A stretch of DNA of 64,000 nt from Physcia stellaris. Taxonomy: Eukaryota; Ascomycota; Lecanoromycetes; Caliciales; Physciaceae. The position numbers were made by a program, and so were the translations under genes. The stretch covers positions 1 to 64,000 of the forward strand of contig JABSSW010000038.1 of the NCBI GenBank assembly GCA_018902385.1, read 5' to 3'. How positions within the stretch are numbered: the stretch's first letter is position 1; every line of letters begins with the position of its first letter. The notes below the pieces were generated by a model. It was not told where the DNA came from. It worked only from the letters and a program-made list of their open reading frames with translations, and did not search any database. This document shows positions 47,401-59,400 of the stretch, in pieces.

Positions 47401-48107
47401 GCGTTTGGAGATTGGTATAGGGTTCTTATTACCATGTACAAGGCCAAGAGGTATGAGAGAGAGAGAGCTCGAAAAGTATAAGAATCATACGCAGAATAAT
47501 GAAATGAAAGGGACGGGGGTCAATGATTGGGAGGAGAATGGAGGACAGGATACATACCAAGAAAGGGAGAAAAGAAGCGAAACAGGGAAAAAGGACTTCG
47601 ATGCTTGTCCCTCCCCCCTCCCAAAAAAACTTGTTAGCAATATTTATCAATGAAACCACGATAGCACGGATGTCGTGCTCCCAAGTCCCTTCTATACAAA
47701 AACATGATTGATTGGATATATAGGCGGAGAAACAGACATGGGTATCTATCTAGCAGAAAAAAAATGGTATATATCCCCATTTCCCGTCTCCCCTTCCCCT
47801 TCACTTTCCATTTACTGTATGTGACGACATCTCCCTGCTTTTATACAAATCATATACGCTCCAGCTCTCCATAGTCCAGCTCCGTCAACACCGCTTCAAT
47901 CCGCAATCGAATCGCGGATGAGAAGGGTTATATCGAGCCAGTCCTGGACATAACCCCAGCCATCGGGTGTCGAAGGTGGATAGGAACGGTATCGCGGCTC
48001 GCGTAGCTGGGGGCTTGGTGGAGGGTTCTTTATATGCTGCTCTCCCCACCTCCTCTTATCAAGATACCACTCATCAGACCATCCATCAAGTCTCAAATAC
48101 CTCTCCC
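44469..48107. other. Gene-poor stretch with pyrimidine-rich and G-rich tracts
   Basis: Apart from the weak open frame at 44674-45114, no gene is supported. From 46890 to 47270 the plus strand is very C-rich, with Pro/Ser-type reading only and no ATG in the longest frame. A CCCAAAC-type simple repeat lies at about 47206-47227. From 47340 to about 47600 the plus strand turns G- and A-rich. A long untranslated leader or downstream region of neighbouring genes is possible. Confidence 0.45.
44674..45114 (+). CDS. Hypothetical protein, unrecognised
   Basis: An open frame of 146 codons from an ATG 205 bases after the HET gene stop. The N-terminal half is Asn/Leu/Pro/Ser-rich (a LNLNLKF repeat), and the C-terminal part is basic. 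From about 44994 a second frame is also open and more hydrophilic (SKAKKKNDDSVNEQSKKQ), so an unseen intron or frameshift may join the two. No domain is recognised; it may be a chance frame. Confidence 0.3.
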   Translation: MAESEWSYDDTPFWLDGITRPPSSGIPHLMNLNLNLKFPSQPVTSPGQPKHNETSQSQKQIPHPENKLTHVLSELPAWATLPQITSLQAKLVFRFFASIYYYKNDLVCLKPSWIVRRRKRTMTLLMNKAKSRCEGEMRPWSFVLAI

Positions 48108-49521
48108 TCATCCACCGCCCCCAGGCGGGCGATAGGGATGATACGTACTCCCCGGCAGTTCACTCGGCTGCGTCTCCATTTCCGGCTCAGGCGTCGGATT
48201 CGCGATTCGCAGCCCTCCGCCCTGACCCATCAAGCCCGCCGTATGCTCCACGGGACTCCCAGGCACCGTGCCCTGCGAAAAGCCAGGGCTGACAGGCACG
48301 CTGCCTGGGAGTTCGCTCCCTCTATTGATATTCCCACCTCCCCCCACCCTCGTCGCATCCCCCGGAGCCAGCCCGCCTGCGCCCCTGTAGCTCGGTGGCG
48401 CCGTCCCGACCTTCTCGCCACTTGGACTGCCACCACCGATCTGATCCGGGCTCTCGTAGCTCACCGGGCTGTGCAGTTCCGGGAGGTGGGGTTTCTGGCT
48501 CGCGTACATATCCACCGGCTCGCTGCGCCGTTTATACCCCGGATTATCATTCTCCCAGGTTGTGGATTTTCGTTGGCGCCGCTTTCTTCTCCAGAGGAAG
48601 AAGGCTAGGAAGGCGAGTGCGAGGACGGCGACGGGGACGGCGACTGCGGGGGCTATCGTCGAGGCTTTGGAGCTGGAGCTGGATTTTGAGGATGCGGAGG
48701 AGGTAGAGGGGGTGGATGCTGGGGCGGCGATGATGCTTGAGGAGGAGGTTGTGAGGGTTGAGGAGGCGCCGTTGGATTGGGTGATTATTGATGTTACGAG
48801 TATTATGCTTGTGGAGTCGTGGGGGGTGTTGTTGTTTTGGTCTACCGGAGTTGTGGTGCTTGTAGGTGTGTTTGAGGTTGCGGTATCTGGGGAGGATGTG
48901 GATGTGATCGGAGAGGCTGTTGGGGCGTTTGTTACGACTGAGGTGGCGGAGTCGGAGACGGAAGGGGTTTCGGTGGTGGTGGTGGGGGGCGTTGAGCTGT
49001 CAGGCGTAGGCGTGCTGGAAGTAGAGATGACTGAGGATGTGACGGAGCTGACTGGGGATACATCGGCGCTGGAGGGTCCGTTGGCCACGGACGAGATTAC
49101 GACGCCATTATTGAGCGAAAAGCGAGCGTTGGAGGTATTGCAGCAGCCTTTACTGCTATCGCCTTCAGCATCTGGACGGTTGGCGTCGCAGCAGTAGCGG
49201 CCAGGTTCGCATTCGAGAATCGCTTCTGCTCCGACGGCTTTGAGGTCTGTGCCATTATCAGTCCACCTGTTACCCAAAGATCCCGATTGATGCCTGCATA
49301 CCTTGTGTGCATATATTGGGGCAGCCTGACGCCTTCCAGGTCTGATCGGTGCAGGTGTATCGACCGGTGTAATTCTGAGCTCCCAGGTAGCAAAGGCCAT
49401 TGTCGATGCACTGCCAATTGAGTGGGCAGCAAGCTACGCCGTCGCCTGAGCCGCAGGGGATGTCACCATCGGATGATCGGTCACCGTTGGGGTAGTAGCA
49501 CGAAGCAGCTGAACTCGACAT
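48108..49521 (-). CDS. Single-pass membrane protein with Cys-rich and Ser/Thr-rich ectodomain
   Basis: Exons 49521-49302 and 49246-48108 are joined across a 55-base intron (GTATGCAGG to GGCACAG) and give 452 residues. The N-terminal part is Cys-rich: ASCYYPNGD, then IPCGSGDGVACCPLNWQCIDNGLCYLG, GRYTCTDQTW and, after the splice, CEPGRYCC and GCCNTS. A Ser/Thr-rich stretch of about 170 residues follows, probably O-glycosylated. A membrane helix lies at about residues 270-292 (PAVAVPVAVLALAFLAFFLW), with a basic stop-transfer RRKRRQRK and a Gly/Pro/Ser-rich cytoplasmic tail. The layout resembles fungal surface sensors of the Mid2/WSC style, but I see no proven homology to those. The chosen ATG gives no signal peptide; the frame is open upstream to about 49635 without an ATG, so a first exon with the signal peptide may be missing. 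Confidence 0.75.
49247..49301 (-). other. Intron in the membrane protein gene
   Basis: 55 bases on the minus strand with a branch-like GACTGATAATGG close to the acceptor. It joins CPNICTQ to DLKAVGAE in frame. Confidence 0.75.
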
Positions 49522-52500
49522 TGCAGTTACTCCGAAGAGATTTGGATTCACGTCGGCCAGACAGTCCACAGACAAGCGAAGGGACGAAAGACGATCAGAC
49601 GAAGTGGAGGTTGTGGGCAAAGATGCGATTATCAATGTGAAGTTGAGTGCGGAGGTGAAACATAACGGGGAGGGCGCAGTGGTTGGGTCATTTCGGAGCG
49701 ATGGACGATAAAGACTTCCAATTTAGGTCGGTCTCATTTGAAGCATGAGTGACATCCACCCCTGCGATGTGTGAATTGACCAGCTGTGCAAGCAGGTTGA
49801 ATGATTGTGATGAGGGGATCAGTTGAATATGCAAAGACAGGCGTCTGTCAAGCGATTTCTCCTCGCCGTCAACGAGGCTGAAAAGCTTGCATCGATTTGA
49901 GTGCTGACTGCACAACCAATGATACCTTAGGCAGTCGCTGCCGCTAGCCCGCCCACCATCGGCAAGCATCCCGTCTCCCCGTGAAGCCTGCATAAGTCGG
50001 GATAGCAACCCCAGCAAGGCCCCCGAAATCATGTTGTATTTGTCGCTATCATCACTCCACAACCACCTGAGCCCCGCCTTCTCGGCCCTGAATGCATATC
50101 AATACCGGAGAAATCTAAGCGCGAGTAAAGAATGAACTTGCTATTGGGATAATTCGAAGTAGAGGACGGTGGTATGGTTGAGATACCATAGATCGGCCGG
50201 TGAGCAACGATACAATTGTACTACAAAACGTTACAGGGTATGAGGGCAGGAGTGGGAAGACCGTAGGATGATTCGGCTAGGGAGCCAGGATGTGTTCTTA
50301 AGATGATAACAAATCTAATGACAATTAACATGATAGCGACCCCCGTAACCCGTCAAATATATTTGCGGTCGAAGAGCGGAAAAACATAGAAATAACGCAA
50401 GCTTTGTTAGCCACGGCTAATCTCAATTCCTCGTAATAGATCTAGGAAAGATTCAGACATCCCAAGGCGGGGATGAAGCCGAATATCAACGACCAAAGCA
50501 GAGAAGTAACAAAAACAAGCATGTGGCCTCAAATCTAAGGTAGTCCTTAAGGAGCAGAGGTTGAACCTTGAAAGAAGCACTATACCCATACGAAATAATC
50601 ATTGACAACAGAACGCAATATGCTGGAACAATTAAAAGAGATAGCTGACCCCTTCCCCGTCGGCGCTTTTTCAGTTCATCGGCTACCACGCTTTATTTGG
50701 AAATTCTAATAGAAAACGATTATTTCTCTTGTATCCCCTTGTGGCCTCCATGAAGCTGATGGATATCGTAGAGTTGGTACCTTTGATATATACCGCTCAA
50801 GGATCACTGATCGCTTTCCCTCATGACTATAAATGGTGTCAATCTCCTTAGGCTACCATCCAGATAGCGTCCACGGTCTGGTCCCGAACTCAGCAACTCC
50901 TCCATACCAGCGCTCTGAAAACGATACAACGCCACCTGCCTAGACCCTGGAACAAGAACGCCACTGAACTCTTCGCCAACTCCCTATCTCGACTACAACG
51001 CGAAAACCATGTGGATGGAACTCATTGTGTTCTCGATGGTAGCTCAACAGTTATCCAGCTCGCAAATCCGCTCACTGCTTTCCTCCTTTTCTTTGGATCT
51101 CGATATTAAAACAAAGATATGCTAGACCCCAATACCACGAATGAAAAATGCCATCATGGGCTTGAGATTTCCTCCTGCTCTTGCTCGTCAGCGATGTCTC
51201 TGCTGTGATGTAACTTCCAGAACCAAATCAAAGCTCGCCTCGAGACTTCCCCTTTCCATTGATTCGGCTTTGGAAGTGAATAGGGTGATTGTATGGGATC
51301 TATCAAGTTATCTTATCCAAGAAAGCTGTGATTCTTCTCCCTTCTATTCCTTTTTAATTCGAAGATGAGAGAGATGAATAATGAAAAAAGGGTAAAGAAA
51401 TGGAGAGAACGGCGCATGATGCAATTCAGTTGCCGGCATTCTTACGTCCAAAGAAAAGTAGAAAAAAAGAAAGGTTGCGCTCGAAGCAGAGCAAATCCAT
51501 AGATCCAATCCCCAAGAACGACGAAACAAAGCACCATAAACTTGATAAGGAAATATTCAATCCCTCATCTTATCCACCTAACTCAGCCCCCGCCCAAAGT
51601 GCAAAGGCCAACCCAAGTCCATGTAAGGAAAATAGAAAAGAGGATTCCTCAACGCTCACCACTTTTCTTCTTTTCTCTGCTCTACTGTCCAAAATGTGAA
51701 AAAAGAAAAAAGGAGGGATATCATTCTACCCACGACTCGCAAAGCCTCACCTCCTCTCACCCTTCATCCGCTAACTCAGCACCTTCAAGCCCGCAGCCCA
51801 CAGCCCATAAACCAGACCCCCACCCAACCCAACCCAACCCCAACCACTCTAGATATCCCGCCGTCCAAACTCCAAGCCCCCAACCCAATATCCAGGCAGC
51901 GACGGACCAGCCCGGCCAAAAATAGTCTAGTGGGATGACGCGTCCACGCTTCAGCTTGCTGCCTGGGACTGCCCTTCCTGTAGGATCGAAGCTCGCTGCG
52001 TCATCTGCCTTTTCATATCCATACTCTTGCCCTTACGACCTTGAATATCTTATTTCATCCCAAGTATCATCTGCCCTGCGCAGTGCCACAATCTCGCATA
52101 CTGGAAATGGTGAAGGTAGATCCATCATGCTGCTCGATAATGCGGATACGGAATTTACGGGGGACTGTGATCGGGCTTGTTCCTTTGAGAGACTATAACC
52201 CCCAGCTTGTTGCTAGCACCTGCCCTGGCCTAGTAGCTTGAGGGTGCAAGGGGTGTGTATGCGAGATACTCCACCACCTCCCTTCCCCCAAAGACCTCCG
52301 TATATCTCAGTCTCTTACCGCCCTCGATCATTTCCTGCATTAACTGATTTCCGGGTTTGTTTGCGAGCTGGTCTAGGAGGAAAGAGGGGGGTGAGTGGAC
52401 GGGTACAGAGTGGATGAAGTAAGATGTGGATCGTAACCTAGACAGGGATGGGCATGGGGATGGGGATGGGGATGGGGATGGGGATGCAGTAAGGCAGCTC

Positions 52501-53736
52501 AGCCACGAATGGCTATGACTCTTTCACCCCACGCACATATCAGCCTCAGCCTCATCCGTAGTCTTCTGGGGAGTAGCAAAAGCCCAAAAACAAAACAAAA
52601 CACAAAAGATCAAAAGAGAAGAAAGAAGAAGAAGAAGGCAATCCAGAAACCCGAAATCCGAAAAGCACCATCATCCACATCACAAAAACCCTCTTTCCCT
52701 TACCTGAACAAGATATCCCCCCACAAATCCTACCCCAGCCGCCGTGCGAAGAAGAAAGGAAGAAATATATCTCACTCACCCATCTCAGGCCTACCCAGGT
52801 CCTCTATAACCACAAAGCCGAAAGAACAAGAAACAACAATGATAGAAATCCGCTCAGCCTACAGCAAAAAGGATAAAAGTCGGTCCCCGCTATTGAATGA
52901 CTACAGACGGTAAAAGGATAGCAAGCGGCTCGCCCACGTTGGTTGGCCGTGGAGATAATTTGGCGGTATGCCTTGTGCGGCGTGGGAAGCAAGCCACCAG
53001 CAATGACTAGAAGCGAAGCAGAGCGGGACATGTGCAAAGGAGTGCAAACAGGATCTAGCTTCCGATGTGGAGGGTGCAAAAGGACAAGGACGGAGTTGTA
53101 GGCTGGTATGCCGCACTCAGTCTGATCCGAGTTTTCATCTGAGAGCAAAGGGCTGTGATGCGAGAGGCAGAAGTCGAAGCAGTACAGGAGGAGTCGGGGT
53201 ACGAAGATTCTGTTTCGATGGCGGCATCGGCAAGGGATGTACCCAGGGGTTTGAAAATGATGTATTGGAAGACCAAGAGGACAAGGTAGTTCTACTCAAG
53301 GAAAATTCGCCTAGCTGAAAACCTCGTTACCCGGCTCAAAAACGCCCCCGAACCTGCTCCACGATGCTAGGTTCCTCATGCTATGCTATGCGCAGATTAA
53401 ATCGACTCCGGTCGCTCATGCAAAGGTAATTCCAACATTCAAAGTCTCAAAACTCCACAATGCCAAGCAAAGTAGCGCAACAAAGGTGCCAAGAGTACCT
53501 CAACTATTCCAAAGAAAACCGGAGCGCAACATGCCAGAAAGCAGATAGGGGTATAATGTGTGTAACTCCGTAAGAATGGCAAACAAGGCTGAAGGTATAT
53601 CGAAAGGAGACGAAAATAGGTCGAAAAAAGGTGGTGGTCCCGAAGCGGACTAGTGGGGAATATGGAATGATCGCATGACTCGAGCCATCTGAGCCCACCG
53701 CACACCCTCCACGTAGGATCGCCCGATATGGACGCG
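49522..53736. other. Gene-free stretch of about 4.2 kb
   Basis: Only short open frames without recognised domains. A GGGGAT simple repeat lies at about 52455-52487, and CCCAA-type repeats at about 51815-51845. The purine-rich stretch around 52570-52780 is low-complexity. Parts may be untranslated leader of the membrane protein gene (left) or 3' flank of the MedA-like gene (right). Confidence 0.5.
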
Positions 53737-56434
53737 TCATCTGATCTCGCGCGTCCCAGAGCTCTGCGTCGTCGTGGGACTCATGATCTCGGGTCGGTAC
53801 TCGTTGGCTTGCTGGAGGCCTTGATTCGGCATGGTGGGACTCGTGTCAATGTACGAGGCCAAGTCCCATGAGCTTCGAACTCCTAAGCCCGCTGAAGGGA
53901 TGTGGCCTGCTGAATGATATAGCTGGTCTTGTGACGCGTACTGGCTCTGCGTGGTGGGCACGCTGAACGAGTATGTCAGGCTGGGGGCGGTCATGGGGTA
54001 GGCAGCAGGCTCCGAATATGCTGGCTCGGATGCTCGCGTGTGCGGCATCGAGGGGGACATGGTTGTCGACATCAGGCTGCTAGTGTAGCTGCTGGACGCT
54101 GTCGAGTTGGAAGCCGACCGTGGCGAGGCCGTCCTGCGACGTTCGGCCGTGCTGTCCGAAAGACCAGGGTACATGGAGCTCCTTGGGGTGACAGAGCTAG
54201 CGGTGGAGGAGTAACTAGCAGACTATGCGTTGTCAATTTGACATCAATGCTCACGGGCTCCGCACGGACTTACATATTTGCCAATTATCTTCTTAAGAGC
54301 GTGAGCAAGAATCTTCCACGGGAATACCTTCACATCCTTCTCGATATTCCGGGGTTTGGGGTTGGGGAAATCCATGATGACTTTGAAAAAATCCTCGCTG
54401 TCCGACTTGCCTTTCGAAACCGTCGTTGGCTTGAACCCTTCCAGATTGCGACGGATCCGGTTTTTCTCCTCCACGGTAAATCGCATAGCAACCAATGACT
54501 CCAACAGGTATATGGTGTCCACGCTGGTCGCATAACACTCCTGACGCTCGGCCCACCAGATGCAGCTGATACATATGCCTCCCTTGGGTGCTCCCTGCTC
54601 CGGCGGTATGGCACCGAACTCAGCATCGATGGTGCTGTTGTTTTGCGACCTCCGAAATTGCACAAGACGTCTCTTTGCAGTCCACTCGTCGTCTGACCAG
54701 CCATCCGCCATAGAGTCCAAATCGCCATTGATCTTCAGTACCGCCTTATAACCGTAGGGATACATGGAGCTGCTGGAGGCCACGCCTGAATTTGCCGGAC
54801 TGTTCGGCGTCTGCAAGGTCGATGTCCGTATCAACGGAGGATTGGCAGAGCCAGACGTCTTCTTTGCTGTCCTGGAGATGGAGGACATGGGTGTGTAATT
54901 GGGAGTCGAGCCGGTCACACGTGGGCTTCTAGCGCCCTGTCCGACATAAGGAGAGCCCCAGGTCGACGCTTGTGACGGCGCAGTACTGGTCGAGTACATG
55001 GACCGATCAGATCCGCTTTGCGTGCTCCGCCGGAGGTAGTCTTCTTGCCGCTCATGGCCATAAGACCGCGGATTTCCGTAGACATAGCCAGAAGTGCTCG
55101 GCTGTTGCTGGTAAGAGTACAGGTTGTGTTGGCTGCTATACGGACTTGCAGCATAGTTTGAGCTGTTAGATTGGAGTCGTTGATTTGACGGTCTCTTTGT
55201 CGGACCCCTTGAATCTGCTGATTCTATGGAAATCTTCCTCTTTCGAGGTCCATCAAGTGGCGAAACATGAGCCTGAGACTGAACAGCGTCTGTATACAAG
55301 AATGTGCCCACGTCCACAGATTCAGGTGCGGGCTTTGAGTTCTGCTGCACCTGTAGCGAAATGGGCACCAGAGGAGTTAACCATCTAGTCGAAGCATGCG
55401 ATGGTGCTTCGACGGTGAGCTGGTAATGATATTCTGATCCACGAGGCTCTAATCGATCGACAACCGGCGTGCAAAGCCTCGATGCAAACATCAAGCTGAT
55501 AGTAAGCAGGCTGTAGGCTAGATCGTATGTTGTTGAGATGTAGATGTAGATGTGGGATCCTTGAGGTCCTTGCTCTGGGTTGAGGCCAGTAATTTCTGGA
55601 AGCTTGAGGGTCTCCGTGTCCGCGGTCGACGGCTGTGTTACTTCATAACCCGCACGAGGCTCTCGAAATGAGCTAGCTGAGTAGGGCATCTGATCTGCCT
55701 GGCGGTCATATGTTATTGGACTAGGCTGCACCGGATGGTCGGCATAATCTGCTTGAGGGTATGCGAGGTACATAGTGGTCTCCCGTAGCGATCTATTAGC
55801 ATCATAGTCTCCAAGGTTGATGTTGGCCGGCAGTGGTCTGCTTCCATCGTAGTCTGCAATAAGGCTGAAGTTAGCCCAGCGCGCCTTTTAATGCTTTGCA
55901 ATGTGGGGCTCGCTATATTTAGCAAGTATCATCATACTCTGCGTATGAGCACGACCCAACTTACCGTGCACATCCGGATTAAGGTCCTTTCCTGAGCCTG
56001 ACATGGACAGCAAGGCTGCCTGATAGTCGGCCTTGGCTAGCAAGCCTCCACGATGCTCGCCGCCAAAGCCCAGTGCCACGGTTTCAGCCACGTCGTAGGT
56101 ATCGTCGACGATGAGAGGTGAAGGTAGTGTCTGTGGCTGTGGAAATTAGTTATCTTGCCGTGCAGTGAATTGGTTTCTAAGAGCGGTGTCGTTCATAATG
56201 CGGCGTAATGCTGCGAGCTCAATACCGGAGTAGGCAACAGTATGCACAAGTCTTCACATGCTGCATTCCACACGGTGCCGCGTAGCACGCGTAGGAGAGT
56301 CGGATTGCTTACCTCAGGATCGGGAGTGTTGAGAGTGGACGCCAGGGTGAAGAGGCCGAGATGGGTGTTCTTGGATGCCTCCCGAGAATGAAATCCAAGG
56401 GAATTGCGAGTTGGAGAGGGAGGAAAGGTGAATG
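53737..56434 (-). CDS. medA: MedA/Medusa-type developmental regulator
   Basis: Minus-strand exons with good support are 56136-55965, 55853-54274 and 54222-53737, giving 745 residues. A further 5' exon, about 56434-56313 ending in TPDPE, continues the frame across a 176-base intron, but its own ATG was not found. The conserved block is unmistakable. RRLVQFRRSQ and ISCIWWAERQECYATSVDTIYLLESLVA lead into RFTVEEKNRIRRNLEGF, KSDSEDFFKVIMDFPNPKPRNIE and KVFPWKILAHALKKIIGKY. The N-terminal half has an IPT-like segment (GLNPEQGPQGSHIYIYI to VDVGTFLYTD), followed by a Ser/Tyr/Gln-rich disordered region and a Ser/Thr-rich tail. MedA in Aspergillus and its relatives (Acr1, Ren1, Med1) are nuclear regulators of conidiophore development, adhesion and virulence. 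The length fits the family. About 5.8 kb of gene-free DNA lies upstream. Confidence 0.88.
54223..54273 (-). other. Last intron of the MedA-like gene
   Basis: 51 bases, GTAAGTCC to CGCATAG on the minus strand. It joins IIGKY to SASYSSTASS, as in other MedA proteins. Confidence 0.85.
55854..55964 (-). other. Intron in the 5' half of the MedA-like gene
   Basis: 111 bases, GTAAGTTGGG to TTGCAG on the minus strand. It joins NPDVH to DYDGSRPLPAN with the split codon G/AC. Confidence 0.75.
56137..56312 (-). other. Probable first visible intron of the MedA-like gene
   Basis: GTAAGC to TTTCCACAG on the minus strand with a branch-like ACTAAT. An alternative acceptor six bases further on would drop two residues (PQ) and give NTPDPETLPSPLIVDDTYD. 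Confidence 0.55.
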
Positions 56435-59400
56435 CTCATCAAAAGGGGAAAGAGAGGAAGCAATGTAAGGGTGTAAAGTAGCGCTGGTGACACAAAAGCA
56501 GGGCGCAGGTACGCTGGCGCTCGGAGCGTGATCAACGCAGTGGTAGATATTGTGGCGATAGTGAGAGTAATCGATTGAGGTAGTTCGAACCTTTGATGGT
56601 TCATCCCATCAAAAGATGGGTTCGCGCTAGGGTGGTGATGATGCCAAATCCAGCAGAGGTTTCGGGTCGTTGAAGCGTCTCAAACATAGATCATAGCATG
56701 TGCAGCGCCCACATCTGAATCACTGTGAGTACCAAGATCTCAGCAGCAGGTTTCGCTACCGTACAGTAGAAACATTCGGAATCGGGACTCACGGGGATGG
56801 ATAAAGAAATCGTCCAGCACGAACAACGCCGTAGAGAGATCGTTCTGGGATATGCGATATTGCTCCTTTGGGAGGCAAGGGTCTCGTTTACTCTTGATGG
56901 TCAAAGCTTTTAGCGAAATGGGTGGGACGGACAGCATCATAAGCATGCAAGGGATGTATGGTGGGGAAGAGCCAAACTCACGACGTCTTGAACTCCTTGA
57001 TAAGCCACACGGACCTATTTTAATACGGTGAAACGCAAAAAGCGGCCTGTATTAAAGGTCTGGAAATGATTATAGACCTCCGACGGTACCGGAACATAAG
57101 TAGCGAATGAAGCGGGCTCGGTTGACGGTAAGGCTAGAGTACGGCCGTGTTTGTAGGAAGGAAGGATCACTCATCGCTGCGCTTATAAGTCCTCGGTACT
57201 AGTCACCATATCGATGTTGACGGTCGTCCTCGAAGAAGTTACTGATCCGTGGATGCATGAAGACGGGATAGTCTAGATATGCCCAGATTGCGGGGACTTC
57301 AAGAGTAGTTGATAAACGGCTCTGGCGCTTTTCTTGAAGCAAACGCTTATCATAAGCGAGATGAAACATAAGACTTGTAGGAAGAGTGACGCTTTCACTT
57401 GAGGCTGTGCTGACAATCGAAAACAATGATATGGGCGCCAAACTCTCCAGGAGAGCATGGCATCCCGAACAGAAGGGAGCGTGGGGGGACTGCGTGTGAT
57501 ATCGTTCGTACGAACGAATCGATACTTGAGCAGCACCAATACCTTTCGGAGAATTTCCTGACATGCGCATATTGGCTTGCACAAGGCAGATAGATGTGGA
57601 TGGCGCAGAATGCAGCGTCATGGAGACATGGATGCAGCATTGAATGGTCCGGCTAGTCAGACAGACGACGGCTCTTACTGGTCTGCTACCTCTAGCGAGA
57701 TGCTTCAAGGAGGATAGCGGAGTGTACACTCTCCCCTCTCCCTAGGCCATCCATGGTCCATCACGACTCGATGCCTCGGGAGGAATTGACAGAACAGAGC
57801 GATGGGCGAGTCGTGTGGTGGAGTGAAGATCCAACAATCTGTGGTTCTATTTTGGGGCACCCCTGCAAAGGATCGCCAACCTTAAAATAATCGACGAAAC
57901 ATCCAAATAGCAGGCGCTGGACGCTCTCGCGATGTCGTTTCTTCGCCATATATTATCAGCATATATTATGCATATGCGCTCTTGCTGATCACTCTCATCT
58001 CGCATCCATCAAATAGCGGTGACCACTCCGTCAGCAGAGATTTGTACTGCAGCCCCCAGGAGAAGGAAGCTGCAGCATGGCAAGGAATCCGCCACAGGAA
58101 GGTCAGATGAAACGCGACCTGGTTGATGCGGCTCCCTCAACATACAATCTTATCCCGCTTCATGCCTCGAGATGTCAAACCCATTTCTGGCAGCGGCTCG
58201 TTGGCAACCAATTTCGCCACGTTGTGCAGACGGCATAATTTCGCGTGAAGGACGACGTCGCTAAAGACGTTTTTTGCAGTGCCAGTGAGAATGGAATCCT
58301 CACGTCTCGCACTGCTTTGGCGAAGCTGGCAAAGACACACCGTTAATCCCAATTACCGTAAGGAATATCTTGCGTCCTGGATTACGGAGTACGTCGGCTT
58401 CGCTACAACTGCCACATGGGGAGTCGAGTGAAAGTTATGGCCCGGCCAGCAGGATGGTGAAGCCTTCGAGGCCACTCGGTACCCCAGGCCATTCTTGACC
58501 CCTCCTTTATCGATAGGGATATCCTTGATGTTGGGCTGTCATGCTGACGGACCGCTCCTGACCCAGGGCAGTCGACGTTTCATCATTCTTTGGTGCAATG
58601 CATAGAGGTGTAAAAATAAACTGATCGCCCTGCATCACCGATCTCAACTTTATCGCCCCGGCTCGTTAACCGACGACTCCGCACTAGCCCATTCCCGTTC
58701 AGGCCTTCTATCACTTCCATCTTACCTTACTCGTGTCATATTTCAATTCTCCCAGAGTCAAGCTCCAAGCCTCCGTATCGTTTTTGCCGTCTGCATACCT
58801 GACTGTTCAGGGTCTCACATTCGACCTCTATCATATCGCAATTACTTCGATCTAAGAAAGGTCCACCGCTGTCATCTGATCGCTCAGATCTCTCTCTTTG
58901 TTCCTGCGAACATGCTGGGAATTTACACCTCGGCAAGCCTGTCGTTCGGGCTACTTGCCTAGAGGCAAGTAGCCGAAATGGCCTGGTCGATGCACTTGAC
59001 CGTCATTCATCTCAGCTTGCACGTACTGGGAAAGGACCATCCTTTCACATATCAGCCTAGCCTTTCAGCCAGAGAAATAGTGAATCCATGTTGAGGTTGT
59101 CTCATAACGCCAACAAGCCTAATTGACGGGTCTCGCCATGTAGTTGTTTCTTCTTCATTTCCGCTCCCGTTGTCTTCGGGGCCCTTGCCTTGTCCAGTCA
59201 AATGAGCATCTGTGTGGCAATAGCTTGGATGAAAAACTGGTATTCCATACCCCTTCTTGGCGGTCTCGGCTGGCTGTGTCTCCAGCGTATCATTGAGGGC
59301 GATTGAGGGCGATTTCAAAAAATCTCGAACCATCCGATAGAGCATAGTGACCGTTTGGAGGGCACCGGCTACTAGAGATCTACACTGACTCTCATAGAAT

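Noticed and set aside
47967-49197. Plus-strand open frames opposite the membrane protein gene
   Set aside because: They are complements of Ser/Thr/Pro-rich codons on the minus strand and show no domain.
54040-54498. Plus-strand frame of 152 codons across the 3' part of the MedA-like gene
   Set aside because: It is the antisense shadow of strongly conserved MedA coding sequence.
56314-56604. Minus-strand frame starting MNHQRFELPQ as the MedA start
   Set aside because: It is out of frame with the exon that ends TPDPE and continues into the conserved MedA sequence.
57199-57729. Minus-strand 176-codon frame upstream of the MedA-like gene
   Set aside because: Overlapping frames of similar length exist in the same place, none shows a domain, and the text has no coherent pattern.
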